Shown piece after piece: positions 33,048 to 45,486 of a stretch of 64,000 nt of DNA. The translations under genes were made by a program, and so were the position numbers. How positions within the stretch are numbered: position 1 is the first letter of the stretch; each line of letters begins with the position of its first letter. The notes below the pieces were generated by a model. The model did no database searches and was not told the DNA's origin. It saw only the letters and a program-made list of their open reading frames with translations. The stretch is from positions 1 to 64,000 of the forward strand of contig JAJTYR010000017.1 in assembly GCA_021463505.1 (NCBI GenBank). Reading direction: 5' to 3'. The DNA comes from Burkholderiaceae bacterium. GTDB taxonomy: Bacteria > Pseudomonadota > Gammaproteobacteria > Burkholderiales > Burkholderiaceae_E.

Positions 33048-34381
33048 GACAGTTCCTCGAGCAGTTCGCCGCCCGGCAGGCGCGCGCGGATCGATGCCGC
33101 GGCGCGTCGGCGCAGCGGCGCCAGCCGGATGCGCGCCAGCGCCTCGGTGGCGAAGGCGTAGGTGAGCAGGTTGCGCGCGTGCGCTTCGTCCAGGCCGCGC
33201 GAGCGCAGGTAGAACAGGCTCGCCTCGTCGATCTGACCGACGGTGGCGCCGTGCGCGCACTTGACGTCGTCGGCGTAGATCTCGAGTTCGGGTCGCGCAT
33301 CGGCCTCGGCCTGCGGCGACAGCAACAGGTTGTCGGTGCGCTGCTGCGCGTCGGTGCGCATGGCGCCCGGCGCCACCACGATCCGGCCGGCGAACACGCC
33401 ACGGGCTGCACCGTCGAGGATGCCCCGATAGAATTCGCGGCTCGTGCCGCGCGGGTGCGCGTGCTCGATGCGGGTGTGATGGTCGACGTGGCGGCGCCCG
33501 TCGACGTGAAACAGGCCGTTGAGCAGCGTCTCGCAGCCTTCGCCCTGGAAGCGGGTGACGATGTCGTTGCGCGCGAGCCGCGCGCCGAACGACAGCGAGT
33601 GCGAGTCGAACGCCGCACCCTGCGCCTGCGCCGCGTCGATCGTGGCGAGGTGGATCGCCTGCGCGGACTCCTGCTGCAGCTTCAGGTGCGTGACGCGCGC
33701 ATCGGGTCCGGCCTCGATGCGGGTCACCGCGTTGGTCAGCGTGGGCGCTTCCTGCGTGCCGTCCGCAACCCCCAGGTAATGCTCGATCACGGTGGCCTGG
33801 GCGCCGGCTCCCGCGGCGATCAGGTTGCGCGGGTGGCAGGCGCCGCCGGACGTGGCAGCCACGAACACCAGGTGGATCGGCGCTTCGATCGCGACCCCGC
33901 GCGGCAGATGGATCCAGGCGCCGTCGGTGGCGAGCGCGGCGTTCAGCGCGGCCGGGCTCGCGCCATCCCCGGCACTGCCGAACGCGGCCTCGACCCGCTC
34001 GGGCGAGCGCGCCAGCGCCTGCGACAGCGAGCCCACCTGCGCACCGGCAGGCAAGCTGCCCGGGGCCGAGAGCGCCGGCACGAACACGCCGTCGACGAAG
34101 ACGAGCCAGTGGCTGCCGGGCTCGTCGCGCCGCAGCTGCGCGACGGCTTCCTGCACGCCCTCGGGCGTCGCGCCGGCAGGCTGCGCGGCGACGAAGCGCT
34201 GCTGAGCCAGGAAGGCGAGCGAGGTGTGCCTGAAGCTCTCGATCCGGCTGGTCGGCCAGCCCTCGTCGGCGAAGCGTTCGATCGCGCGCTGGCGTAGCGC
34301 CGCCAGCCACGGCAAACCCGCGCCCGACAGCGTCGCGGCCTGCGCGCGAAACACCGCGAGCCAGGTGTCGACGTCGCTCAT
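33044..34381 (-). CDS. sufD: SufD, scaffold component
   Basis: This is a 445-residue SufBD-family protein. It partners SufB and SufC in building iron-sulfur clusters. The C-terminal core, with [19 protein letters not shown] and [18 protein letters not shown], is the family hallmark. Its ATG overlaps the sufC stop, and its own stop overlaps the sufS start. The N-terminal 120 residues are divergent and helical, as usual. Confidence 0.93.
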
Positions 34382-35196
34382 CGCGCGACCTCGCCTGCAC
34401 CGGCCCGCGGGGTCGGTGCAGCCTCGCCCCTGACGGCCCTCGCCGGCGGCTTCGGCGCGTCGGACACCCAGGCGTAGCCACGCTGCTCGAGTTCGAGCGC
34501 CAGTTCCGGCCCGCCCGAGTGCACGATGCGCCCGCCCGAGAGCACGTGCACCTTGTCGGGCACGATGTAGTCGAGCAGCCGCTGGTAGTGCGTGATGACG
34601 ATCATCGAGCGCTCCGGGCTGCGCAGCCGGTTCACGCCGTCGGCGACGATGCGCAGCGCGTCGATGTCGAGCCCCGAATCGGTCTCGTCGAGCACCGCCA
34701 GCTTCGGCTCGAGCAGCGCCATCTGCAGCACTTCGTTGCGCTTCTTCTCGCCGCCCGAGAACCCCTCGTTCACCGAGCGGTACAGGAACTCCTCGCGCAT
34801 GCCTACCGCCTTCATCTCGGCCTTCACGCGTTTGAGGAAGTCCATCGCGTCGAGCTCGGGCAGCTTGCGGTGGCGGCGCACCGCGTTCACCGCGGCCTTC
34901 AGGAAATACGCGTTCGAGACGCCCGGGATCTCGACCGGGTACTGGAACGCGAGGAACAGGCCCTCGCGCGCGCGCTCCTCGGCGGGCAGCGCGAGCAGGT
35001 CCTTGCCGTCCCAGGCGACGCTGCCGCCCTCGACGCGGTAGCTGTCGCGGCCCGCGAGCACCTGCGCGAGCGTGCTCTTGCCCGAACCGTTGGGGCCCAT
35101 GATCGCGTGCACCTCGCCCGGCTTCACCCCGAGGTTCAGGCCGCGCAGGATCTGCTTGCCGTCGACCGAGGCGTGCAGGTCTTTGATTTCCAGCAT
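34378..35196 (-). CDS. sufC: SufC, ATPase of the SufBCD scaffold
   Basis: This 272-residue ABC-type ATPase has the Walker A motif GPNGSGKST near residue 35 and the signature [13 protein letters not shown]. Walker B follows, [15 protein letters not shown], which is typical of SufC (LDETDSGLD). A C-terminal tail of about 25 residues, rich in Pro and Ala, extends beyond the usual end. The start lies 14 bases after sufB. Confidence 0.95.
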   Translation of the reverse strand: MLEIKDLHASVDGKQILRGLNLGVKPGEVHAIMGPNGSGKSTLAQVLAGRDSYRVEGGSVAWDGKDLLALPAEERAREGLFLAFQYPVEIPGVSNAYFLKAAVNAVRRHRKLPELDAMDFLKRVKAEMKAVGMREEFLYRSVNEGFSGGEKKRNEVLQMALLEPKLAVLDETDSGLDIDALRIVADGVNRLRSPERSMIVITHYQRLLDYIVPDKVHVLSGGRIVHSGGPELALELEQRGYAWVSDAPKPPARAVRGEAAPTPRAGAGEVAR

Positions 35197-35210
35197 GTCG
35201 TTCTTCCTTT

Positions 35211-36656
<1,446 letters not shown>

Positions 36657-36672
36657 GCTCTGGAGCTTCCTG

Positions 36673-37164
36673 TCATCGGACCGAACCGGTGGACTGCGCG
36701 GGCATCGGCCGCGCGGGGGCGGCAACCGGCCGATGCAGCACGACCGGCCGCTCGGCCGGGTTCGGCTGCACCATGTCGGCCAGTGTCACGCCTTCGAGCG
36801 CGCGGCGCACGATCAGGCTGATCTTCTGCCAGTTGGTGCGCACGTGGCAGCTGGTCTCGATGTCGCAGTTGCCCGACGTGGCGCTGCACTCGGTGAGCCC
36901 GAACGGCTGGTCTTCCAGCGCGTCGACCACGTCGGCGACGGTGATCTGCTGCGGCGGGCGCGCCAGTGCGTAACCGCCGTGCAGCCCGCGCACGCTGGCC
37001 ACCAGTTCGTGACGCGCCAGGCTCTTGAGCACCTTGCTGACGGTCGCGCGCCCCAGGCCGAGCGTGAGCGCGAGATCGTTCGTGCTGAACAGCCGGTCGG
37101 GGTTGCCTGCCATCTGGCTCATGACCATCGTGCCGTAGTCGGCGAGTCTGCTGATCCGAAGCAT
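36673..37164 (-). CDS. Rrf2-family iron-sulfur regulator of the suf operon
   Basis: This is a 163-residue Rrf2 protein of the IscR/SufR type. The winged helix-turn-helix is in [19 protein letters not shown], and the wing block is [12 protein letters not shown]. Three cysteines, C93, C100 and C106 (ECSATSGNC then DIETSC), are in the cluster-binding place of IscR, with one extra residue in the first gap. It lies 16 bases before sufB, and a clear promoter with a palindrome precedes it, so autoregulation is likely. The start at 37164 was chosen over 37206 because [11 protein letters not shown] is the conserved beginning. Confidence 0.93.
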   Translation of the reverse strand: MLRISRLADYGTMVMSQMAGNPDRLFSTNDLALTLGLGRATVSKVLKSLARHELVASVRGLHGGYALARPPQQITVADVVDALEDQPFGLTECSATSGNCDIETSCHVRTNWQKISLIVRRALEGVTLADMVQPNPAERPVVLHRPVAAPARPMPAQSTGSVR

Positions 37165-37212
37165 TGCTGCCAGTCTCCCCTGGCGTCGCATCGGTGACGC
37201 CAGCACAGGCTA

Positions 37213-37243
37213 AACAGTACTGTTTTGGTACTGTTTCTGTCAA
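37213..37243 (-). promoter_or_regulatory. suf operon promoter with overlapping operator
   Basis: On the minus strand a perfect TTGACA (37243-37238) and TACTGT (37219-37214) are spaced by 18 bases. The perfect palindrome AACAGTACTGTT (37213-37224) covers the -10 box, and a second AAACAGTAC half lies in the spacer. This is the arrangement expected for repression by the Rrf2 protein encoded about 50 bases downstream. Confidence 0.7.
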
Positions 37244-37298
37244 CTGCGGCGTCGGAGAGGCGGGCCGGTACGGACCCGGACGGCGCGCGGGCGCAGTG

Positions 37299-37943
37299 CT
37301 ATCGGGAGACAGGGATGATCTCGACCAGGTCCGGATCGTCGGCGTGCTCGACCAGGATGCGGCGCACGCGGTCCTGCCACAGGTGGCGAAACAGCGCGGT
37401 CTCCTCGGGTGTCGCCTGCCCGACGAGGCAGCGCGACATCGCCCAGGAAGTACGCGAATCGCCCGGCACCCGGTCCAGGCGGGTTGCTGTCTCGACGGCA
37501 CGCCCGTCGTCCAGACGCGTGAAGCGCACGTCGCCACGGGCCAGTGGCTGCTCGAAGAACAGGCGGTCGCGGCGCACGAAGCGCCCCGCAAGGCCGCGAA
37601 AGCCGCCGTCACCGGCCGCGCCGGTGAGCAGACCCAGCACCGCCGCAATCACGCCGGTGACGCCGGCATCGCGCGCGTCGCGGCAATCGACGCGGATTTC
37701 GCCACGCTCGGGCAGCTCGCGCGGACCGGGGTACAGCGCGCGCAGCGCCGCCCGCGTCATCATGAAGGCGCCTGCCACCGTCGGACACGAGTGCCCCGCA
37801 AGCCTCACTGCATCGGCATAGCGATACTCGACGATCCCGCCCTCGGCGGCACCGAGGAATGCGGACAGCGCATCGCGAACCAGGATCGCCGGCGCATCGG
37901 CGAAGAACGCCGGAAAGGTCTGCGTGGGAAGCGCGGAGGTCAT
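37299..37943 (-). CDS. FmdE-like protein
   Basis: This is a 214-residue soluble protein. The block AVRLAGHSCPTVAGAFMMTRAAL (key residues His51 and Cys53) resembles the HxCP site of FmdE-type proteins, named from formylmethanofuran dehydrogenase operons but widespread in bacteria. Further cysteines are in RVDCRDARDAG and SRCLVGQ. There is no signal peptide. The function in bacteria is unknown. It lies upstream of, and in the same direction as, the suf operon, 55 bases before its promoter region. Confidence 0.5.
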   Translation of the reverse strand: MTSALPTQTFPAFFADAPAILVRDALSAFLGAAEGGIVEYRYADAVRLAGHSCPTVAGAFMMTRAALRALYPGPRELPERGEIRVDCRDARDAGVTGVIAAVLGLLTGAAGDGGFRGLAGRFVRRDRLFFEQPLARGDVRFTRLDDGRAVETATRLDRVPGDSRTSWAMSRCLVGQATPEETALFRHLWQDRVRRILVEHADDPDLVEIIPVSR

Positions 37944-38080
37944 CGCGGAGCCTTGTGCGAACGAGGGCGGGCCTCCATGCTAAGTAACAGTCTGCCTGCG
38001 TTTCGAAGATGGCACGCCGCAAGCAGGGCCATCGGCCGGACGCGGTGCCGGACGCGATGCCGCCCGGGGCGCCCACCGCA

Positions 38081-39706
<1,626 letters not shown>

Positions 39707-39780
39707 GCACAAGAAATACTCGAACCGCATCGCCGCGGCTTGACCGAAGTCAACGTGGCCGCAGCCGGCGAACAGGCCGG

Positions 39781-40275
39781 TCAGCCCGAAGCCTGGCCCA
39801 GCAGGCGGCCGATCAGCGCTCCCACGACGAGGTCTTCGACCCGACCGAAAGCGTGCAGGCGGACCCTGCCGTCACGGTCGATCACGATCAGCGTGGGCGT
39901 GCCGCGCATGCCGTAGGCCTGCATCGTCAAGGGCACCGGATCGGCGCCGTCGTGGGCGTCGATGCCTACCGGGAAGTCGATCCGGTATTCGTGAACGAAG
40001 GCTGCCAGCGACACCGGCTTCATCGCGTCGTGATGCTCGAAGACGGTGTGCAACCCGACCACTGCGACGCCCTCCCCCGCGAAGGTCGCGTGCAACGCGC
40101 GTGCCTGGGGCAGGCCGTGCGCGACGCAGCCCGGGCACAGCATCTGGAACGCGTGCAGCACCACGACGCGCCCGCGCAGCGCCCCGAGCGTCGGCGGCTG
40201 GGCCGCGTTGAGCCAGCGCTCGACGCGCCACGGCGGCGCGACGGCGCCGGCCTGCACCGTCAGGAGCTGGCTCAC
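39781..40275 (-). CDS. thioredoxin-fold redoxin (TlpA-like)
   Basis: This 164-residue thioredoxin-like protein has an active-site pair in [11 protein letters not shown] (CPGC) and the cis-Pro block [13 protein letters not shown]. No signal peptide is visible, so it should be cytoplasmic, unlike most TlpA proteins. The GTG start overlaps the stop of the small CPVC ORF upstream (GTGA), which implies coupled synthesis. The substrate is unknown. Confidence 0.82.
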   Translation of the reverse strand: MSQLLTVQAGAVAPPWRVERWLNAAQPPTLGALRGRVVVLHAFQMLCPGCVAHGLPQARALHATFAGEGVAVVGLHTVFEHHDAMKPVSLAAFVHEYRIDFPVGIDAHDGADPVPLTMQAYGMRGTPTLIVIDRDGRVRLHAFGRVEDLVVGALIGRLLGQASG

Positions 40276-40385
40276 TTCTGGTGGGCCAGCGACGCGCCGA
40301 AGTCGATGTGGAACGACTGCCCGGCCGGCACGCAGACAGGACAGTCGGCGTGGAAGAGCGTGGCGGTGCCGATCGCGGTGCTCAT
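40272..40385 (-). CDS. 37-residue protein with a CPVC motif
   Basis: This small ORF has a strong GGAGG ribosome-binding site 7-11 bases before the ATG at 40385 and overlaps the downstream redoxin start (GTGA), so it is probably translated. The peptide is MSTAIGTATLFHADCPVCV and 18 more residues. The CPVC could be a dithiol or metal site. It may act as a small thiol partner of the redoxin. No family is known to me. Confidence 0.6.
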   Translation of the reverse strand: MSTAIGTATLFHADCPVCVPAGQSFHIDFGASLAHQK

Positions 40386-40461
40386 TCCGGTCCTCCTTCG
40401 AAGGGCGTGTGACGATGGATCGAGTGGCTATGCCAGGAAGCCTGGATCCGGTGCGGCGTGC

Positions 40462-40490
40462 TTGTCAACCGTGTATCGAGTCGATACATT
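40462..40490 (+). promoter_or_regulatory. promoter with a perfect 17-base palindromic operator
   Basis: TTGTCA (40462-40467) and TACATT (40485-40490) are spaced by exactly 17 bases. The spacer contains TGTATCGA-G-TCGATACA (40472-40488), a perfect inverted repeat that overlaps the -10 box. Transcription would start at about 40497, the A of the ATG of the next gene, so the message may be leaderless. The palindrome also lies upstream of the divergent CPVC-redoxin pair, which it may co-regulate. Confidence 0.65.
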
Positions 40491-40496
40491 GATGCA

Positions 40497-40760
40497 ATGC
40501 ACGCCGCCTCCGTGCTGTTCGAACGCCTTGCGGTGCTGGTTCACCAGTCGGTGCGCGACGACGCCGCGCGACAGGGCCTTCATGCACTGCTGGCCGCACT
40601 GCAACGGCACAACGGGCACCGCGCGTTCGGTGTGTGCCGCGACTGCGCGTGTTTTCTCGTCGAGGGCGACGGATATCGCTGCGGGCTCACCAACGAGGCG
40701 CTCGCGGCCGCCCAGACGTCGAAGATCTGCCGCGAATGGACCGCACCGCAGGCGGCCTGA
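40497..40760 (+). CDS. shortened MarR-like protein keeping the Cys-rich C-terminus
   Basis: In this 87-residue protein the first ~25 residues look like the first helix of a MarR regulator. The second half matches the Cys-rich tail of one MarR subgroup (FGVCRDCACF, YRCGLTNEAL, SKICREW; Cys at 47, 50, 52, 62 and 78). The winged helix-turn-helix that should lie between them is missing. It may therefore be a natural internal-deletion variant, a metal-binding remnant or a dominant-negative partner. It begins just at the predicted transcript start with no ribosome-binding site. Confidence 0.55.
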   Translation: MHAASVLFERLAVLVHQSVRDDAARQGLHALLAALQRHNGHRAFGVCRDCACFLVEGDGYRCGLTNEALAAAQTSKICREWTAPQAA

Positions 40761-40772
40761 GCGCAACGCTGC

Positions 40773-41522
40773 GTGTCCGATCCGCTGCACCTCGCCCTGC
40801 TGCTCGCAGCCGCCTTCGTCGCCGGTGCCCTCAACGCCGTGGCCGGCGGCGGCAGTTTCCTGACACTGCCGGCGCTCGTTTTCACCGGCGTGCCGGCAGT
40901 GCTCGCCAACGCCACCGGCACCGTCGCGCTGTTGCCCGGGTACCTGTCCGGCGCCCTGGGTTTTCGCCAGGACATGCGGGCGCCGCCCGGCATGTCGATG
41001 CGCCTGCTCGCCGCGGCGAGCCTGGTCGGCGGCACGCTCGGCGCAGCGCTGCTGCTGGTCACGGGCGAAGCGGCATTCCGCCGGATCGTGCCCTGGCTGC
41101 TGCTCGCTGCGACGGTACTGTTCGCTGCCGCGCCGTGGCTGATGCGCCGCGCTGGCGGTGGCAGACCGGTCGGACTGGCTCGCTCGATGGGCGGCGTGCT
41201 CACGGTCGCAGCCTACGGCGGCTACTTCAACGGCGGCCTGGGCATCCTGCTGCTCGCGCTGTTCGGCCTGCTCGGCCAGTCGAACCTGAACGCGATGAAC
41301 GGCCTGAAGAACCTGGTCTCCGCGCTGCTGACCGCGATCGCGGTCGCCGTCTATGCCTGGGGCGGGCTCGTGCTGTGGCCGCAGGCGCTCACGATGATGG
41401 TTGCGGCGACCGCCGGCGGCTACCTGGGCGCGCGCGTGGCACGACGCATTGCGCCGGCGATGCTTCGCGCGACGATCGTCGCGACCGGACTGGTCATGAC
41501 GGTGCTGTTCTTCCTGCGCTGA
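40773..41522 (+). CDS. TauE/SafE (TSUP) family exporter
   Basis: This is a 249-residue membrane protein with about eight hydrophobic segments and the family blocks NAVAGGGSFLTLPAL near the N-terminus and YGGYFNGGLGILLLALFG in the middle. TSUP proteins export sulfite, sulfoacetate or related anions. In a sulfur oxidiser, sulfite or thiosulfate export is possible. The GTG at 40773 lies 12 bases after the MarR-like gene, suggesting a two-gene operon. Confidence 0.82.
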   Translation: MSDPLHLALLLAAAFVAGALNAVAGGGSFLTLPALVFTGVPAVLANATGTVALLPGYLSGALGFRQDMRAPPGMSMRLLAAASLVGGTLGAALLLVTGEAAFRRIVPWLLLAATVLFAAAPWLMRRAGGGRPVGLARSMGGVLTVAAYGGYFNGGLGILLLALFGLLGQSNLNAMNGLKNLVSALLTAIAVAVYAWGGLVLWPQALTMMVAATAGGYLGARVARRIAPAMLRATIVATGLVMTVLFFLR

Positions 41523-41538
41523 TGCCTGGCTGCGCCGA

Positions 41539-41571
41539 TTCAGCTTCGCTTCAGCGCCACGCGCCGATACT
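41539..41571 (+). promoter_or_regulatory. response-regulator box and -10 element before the PepSY operon
   Basis: A direct repeat TTCAGC-TTCGC-TTCAGC (41539-41555, 11-base period) is followed 10 bases later by GATACT (41566-41571). Tandem half-sites one helical turn apart, just upstream of a -10 box, are the classic binding site of OmpR-type regulators such as the one encoded in this operon. Autoregulation is inferred. Confidence 0.5.
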
Positions 41572-41618
41572 GCCGGACACCGCCGTCACCGGCATCACGC
41601 ACCCGCAGGAGTCGCATC

Positions 41619-41942
41619 GTGAAGACACGCCATCTGTTCGCCACCGCCGTAGCCGCCGCCGCGCTGGCCGGAACCGCCCTCGTCACCCTGCCCGCCGCAG
41701 CCAGCGATCGCGTGCGCCAGCAGGAGGTCCGCCAGCTGCGCGAAAGTGGCAAGATCCTGCCGATGGAGGACATTCTCGGCCGCGCCCGGTCCGCCCAGCC
41801 GGGCCAGGTCGTCGAAGTCGAACTCGACCGTGAAGGCGGCCGCTATGTCTACGAGGTGAAAGTGATCGACGACGCCGACAGGGTGCACAAGCTCGAGCTG
41901 GACGCCGGCAGCGGCGAGGTGCTGCGGCGCAAGACTCGGTGA
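41619..41942 (+). CDS. secreted PepSY-domain protein
   Basis: This is a 107-residue exported protein. A signal peptide of about 28 residues ends near PAAAS, followed by one PepSY domain with [19 protein letters not shown] and [13 protein letters not shown]. Such proteins often sit upstream of OmpR-type two-component genes and bind the sensor or inhibit proteases. The GTG at 41619 is preceded by AGGAG. The response regulator starts 4 bases after its stop. Confidence 0.85.
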   Translation: MKTRHLFATAVAAAALAGTALVTLPAAASDRVRQQEVRQLRESGKILPMEDILGRARSAQPGQVVEVELDREGGRYVYEVKVIDDADRVHKLELDAGSGEVLRRKTR

Positions 41943-41946
41943 GCGC

Positions 41947-42612
41947 GTGCGCCTGCTGATCGCCGAGGACGACGCGACGCTCGCCGGCCAGCTGCGCGCG
42001 CGGCTGGCCGGCGCCGGCTACGCGGTCGACGTGGCCGCCGACGGCATCGACGCGGCGCACCTGGGCAGCACCGAGCCCTACGACGCGGTCATTCTCGACC
42101 TCGGCCTGCCGCGCAAGGCGGGCCTTGTGGTGCTGCGCGAATGGCGCGCCGCCGGCAACACGGTACCGGTGCTGATCCTGACCGCGCGCGACGGCTGGAG
42201 CGAGCGCGTCGCGGGCCTGCAGGCCGGCGCCGACGACTATCTCGGCAAACCTTTCCACGTCGAGGAACTGCTCGCGCGCGTGCAGGCCCTGTTGCGCCGT
42301 GCCGCACCGCTGCAGGCCACCGAATTGCGCGCCGGCGACTGGCGCCTCGACGAGGCCCGTCAGTGCCTGATCGGCGCGGACGGCTGCGAACAGCCGCTCA
42401 CCGGCACCGAGTTCCGCCTGCTGCGCTACTTCATGCGCCACCCCGACGAAGTGCTCTCCAAGACGCGGCTGTCCGAGCACGTCTACGACTACGACGCCGA
42501 GCGCGACAGCAACGTGATCGAGGTCTACGTGCGTCGCCTGCGCGCGCTGCTGGGCGCCGGATGCATCGAGACGCGGCGCGGACAAGGCTACGCGTTCGTC
42601 GGCCGCTCGTGA
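41947..42612 (+). CDS. OmpR/QseB-type response regulator
   Basis: This is a 221-residue response regulator. The receiver domain has acidic residues E7-D9 and phospho-acceptor Asp51 (AVILDLGLP). The C-terminal winged-helix domain has [13 protein letters not shown] and [16 protein letters not shown]. It starts at GTG 41947, and its stop overlaps the kinase start (GTGA). It resembles QseB/PmrA regulators of envelope or metal stress. Confidence 0.93.
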   Translation: MRLLIAEDDATLAGQLRARLAGAGYAVDVAADGIDAAHLGSTEPYDAVILDLGLPRKAGLVVLREWRAAGNTVPVLILTARDGWSERVAGLQAGADDYLGKPFHVEELLARVQALLRRAAPLQATELRAGDWRLDEARQCLIGADGCEQPLTGTEFRLLRYFMRHPDEVLSKTRLSEHVYDYDAERDSNVIEVYVRRLRALLGAGCIETRRGQGYAFVGRS

Positions 42613-43958
42613 ACTCGCTGCGCAACCGGCTGTCGCTCGCGCTGTCCCTGGTGCTGCTCGCCGCGGCGGCGCTGCTCGCGATCGGTCTGCAGGATTTCCC
42701 GCGCCGGCTGGTCGAGGGCTTCGTCGGCGCGCGACTGGAGCACGACGCGGAGATGCTCTACACGCGCGTGCTCGACGCGGCCGACCCCGAGGCGGCCGCG
42801 CAGGACGCAGCCGGCAGCTTTTTCCGGCTGCCACTGTCGGGGCACTATTTCGTGATCGGCGTGGGCGGCCAGCTCATCCGCTCGCGTTCGTTGTGGGACG
42901 AAGACCTGGCGACGCCCGCCGTCACCCAGGCCGGGTTCGTGCGACGTGTGCCCGGCCCGGCCGGGCAGCGCCTGCTGGTGTTCGCCAAGCGCTTTGCGGG
43001 CGCCGGCGCCGGCATCACGGTCACCGTCGCCGAAGACGTCTCGGCCATCGACGACGCCATCGCGCGATTCCGCGCGTGGCTGCTCGCAGGTGTCGCCCTC
43101 GCGTTGCTGGTGCTGCTCGCGCTGCAACGGGTGTTGCTGGTGCGCGGCCTGGCGCCGCTCGACGACGCGGTTGCCGCCTGCCGGCGGATCGAGCGTGGCG
43201 AACCGCCCGGCGAAGCGGCCCGCTCGCCGGCACCCCTCGCACCGTCGGAAGTGCAACCGATGCTCGATGCGATCGACCGGCTGGCGCGCCACCACGCGCA
43301 ACGGCTCGGCCGGATCCGTCACGCCGTGGGCAACCTGTCGCACGCGCTGAAGACGCCGCTGGCGGTGCTTTCGCAGCAGGCCGACGACCTGGCCAGGCGC
43401 GGCGAAACGAGCGCGGCCACGTCGATGCGCGAGCACCTGGACGCGATGCGCGCGACGATCGAGCGCGAGTTGCGACGCGCCCGCCTGGCCGGCGGCAATG
43501 CACCCGGCGAACCGGTGGAACTGCGCGCGCTGCTCGGGACGCTCGCCGACGTGCTGCAGCAACTGCATCGCGATCGCGGCATTGCGATCGAGGTGGACGC
43601 GCCCGAGCGGCGTGTTGCCGCCGATCGGGAGGATCTGCTCGAGCTCTTCGGCAACCTGCTCGACAACGCCTGCAAATGGGCTCGCCGGCGTGTCCGCGTC
43701 TCGGTGGCGCCGGCCGCCCCCGCCACCGACGCGCTCGAGTTCAGCGTCGAGGACGACGGCCCCGGCGTGCCCGACGAGATGCTCGGGCAACTGGGCACCG
43801 CCGGCATGCGCATCGACGAACAGCAACCCGGTCACGGACTGGGGCTGGCGATCGCGGCCGACATCATCGCGCAATACGCAGGATCGATCCGCTACCGCCG
43901 TTCGGCCGCGCTCGGCGGCCTGCAGGCGCAGGCGAGCCTGCCGCTCGCGCGCGGCTGA
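42609..43958 (+). CDS. membrane sensor histidine kinase partnered with the QseB-like regulator
   Basis: This is a 449-residue kinase. Membrane helices at about 7-26 and 155-175 flank a periplasmic domain of about 125 residues. The dimerisation box has [17 protein letters not shown] with the phospho-His, and the ATPase domain has [23 protein letters not shown] and [11 protein letters not shown]. The signal is unknown. It converges on the efflux operon with a 10-base gap. Confidence 0.92.
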   Translation: MNSLRNRLSLALSLVLLAAAALLAIGLQDFPRRLVEGFVGARLEHDAEMLYTRVLDAADPEAAAQDAAGSFFRLPLSGHYFVIGVGGQLIRSRSLWDEDLATPAVTQAGFVRRVPGPAGQRLLVFAKRFAGAGAGITVTVAEDVSAIDDAIARFRAWLLAGVALALLVLLALQRVLLVRGLAPLDDAVAACRRIERGEPPGEAARSPAPLAPSEVQPMLDAIDRLARHHAQRLGRIRHAVGNLSHALKTPLAVLSQQADDLARRGETSAATSMREHLDAMRATIERELRRARLAGGNAPGEPVELRALLGTLADVLQQLHRDRGIAIEVDAPERRVAADREDLLELFGNLLDNACKWARRRVRVSVAPAAPATDALEFSVEDDGPGVPDEMLGQLGTAGMRIDEQQPGHGLGLAIAADIIAQYAGSIRYRRSAALGGLQAQASLPLARG

Positions 43959-43968
43959 GTGCGCGTCG

Positions 43969-45486
43969 TCAGTCCGCCCAGCCGCCGCCCATCGCCTGGT
44001 ACAGCGCCACCGTGTCGGCAAGCCTCTGCGCCTGCGCGGCGAACAGGCCGAGTCGCGCCTGCTGCGCCTGCTGTTGCGCGGTGAGCCACTGCAGGTAGCT
44101 CGCTGCGCCGAGTGCGTGCCGGGTGCCGACGGTTGCCAGCGCCTCGCTTGCCGACGCGTCGGCAGCCGCCTGCGCCGCCAGCGTCGCGGCATCGTGCCCG
44201 AGCGCGCGCAGCACGTCGGCGACGTTGCGCAGCGCCTGCAGCACCGTCTGGCGGTAATTCGCTGCGGCGGCATCGAAGCCCGCTTCGGCGGCGCGCGCCT
44301 CGGCGGGCAGGCCGGGGTTGAACAGCGGCTGCGCGATCTGCCCCGCCAGGCCCCAGACCAGCGAGCCGCCGCCGAACAGACCCGCCGCGGTCAGTGCCTG
44401 CGCGCCGGTGGTCGCGCTCAGCGTGATCTGCGGATAGAGCTTTGCGAGCGCCGCCCCGTGCTGCGCATCGGCGGCGTGCAGCAAGGCCTCGGAGGCGCGA
44501 ATGTCGGGACGGCGGCGCGCCAGTTCCGCAGGCAGGCGCAGCGGCAGATCCCGCGGCAGTCCGAACTCCGCGAGCGCAAAACGCGGCAGGTCCGCCCGAT
44601 CGGGACTTCGTCCAGCCAGCACGGCGAGCAGGTGCCCGGCCTGGTCGAGCCGCTTGTGCAGGTCCGAGCTCGCAGCGCGCGATTGTCCGAGCTGCGTCTG
44701 CAGCGCGAGCAGTTCGTCGCGTGCTGCCGCGCCCAGCGACAGCCGCTGCCGCGTGATCTCCACCTGTTCCTGCTGCGCATCCGCGATCGCCTCGCTGGCT
44801 GCGAACTGTGCGGCCAGCTGCGCCTGCGTGATCGCCGCGGTCGCCAGGTTGCCGGCCAGCGCCAGGCGCGCCGCCTCCAGCTGGAAGCGCTGGTGGTCGA
44901 CCTGCGCGGCCAGCGCTTCGAGCGCGCGGCGGTTGCCGCCGGCCAGGTCGAGGTCGTAACTGACCGCCACCGAGGCGTTGTAGAGCTCGAAAGTGCGCCC
45001 GGCGCCGGACTGGCCGAGCGCGGCACCGTTGGTGCGCTGGCGCTGTGCGCCGAGCCGGCCGCTCGCCTGCGGATACTGCGTTGCGCCGGCGCGCGCATCG
45101 AACGTCTCGCGCGCCTGGCGCAGCGTGGCCTGCGCCGCCTCGAGCGTCGGACTGGCCTTCAGTGCCTCGTCGATCAGCGCGTCGAGCTTCACGGAGCCGA
45201 ATTCGCGCCACCACTGCGCGTGAATCGGCGCCGCCGGCGCAAAGCGCTGCGCATCGCCCAGCGCAACCGGCGCCGACGCGGTGCGCTCGGGCAGCGGGCT
45301 CGCCAGGTACCCGGATGCCGCGGGCGCTGGCGGAGCCTTGAAGTCGGGACCGACGGCGCAGCCCGCGAGCAGCGCTGCCGCCACGGCCAGTCCGAAGCGG
45401 CGCAGACCGGGTTCACGCAGCCCGTCGGAGAGCGCTTCAGGCAACCGCACGACGGCGCTGCGCATGGTGTTGTCGTCGATCATCAT
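43969..45486 (-). CDS. NodT-type outer-membrane efflux lipoprotein
   Basis: This is a 505-residue TolC-like outer-membrane factor. A lipobox, LLAGC, near residue 40 predicts a lipoprotein. Two repeated coiled-coil halves follow (AQATLRQARETFDARAG and later DAAAANYRQTVLQALRNVAD). It should form the exit duct of the adjacent ABC efflux system. The ATG at 45486 overlaps the ATPase stop (ATGA). Confidence 0.88.
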   Translation of the reverse strand: MMIDDNTMRSAVVRLPEALSDGLREPGLRRFGLAVAAALLAGCAVGPDFKAPPAPAASGYLASPLPERTASAPVALGDAQRFAPAAPIHAQWWREFGSVKLDALIDEALKASPTLEAAQATLRQARETFDARAGATQYPQASGRLGAQRQRTNGAALGQSGAGRTFELYNASVAVSYDLDLAGGNRRALEALAAQVDHQRFQLEAARLALAGNLATAAITQAQLAAQFAASEAIADAQQEQVEITRQRLSLGAAARDELLALQTQLGQSRAASSDLHKRLDQAGHLLAVLAGRSPDRADLPRFALAEFGLPRDLPLRLPAELARRRPDIRASEALLHAADAQHGAALAKLYPQITLSATTGAQALTAAGLFGGGSLVWGLAGQIAQPLFNPGLPAEARAAEAGFDAAAANYRQTVLQALRNVADVLRALGHDAATLAAQAAADASASEALATVGTRHALGAASYLQWLTAQQQAQQARLGLFAAQAQRLADTVALYQAMGGGWAD

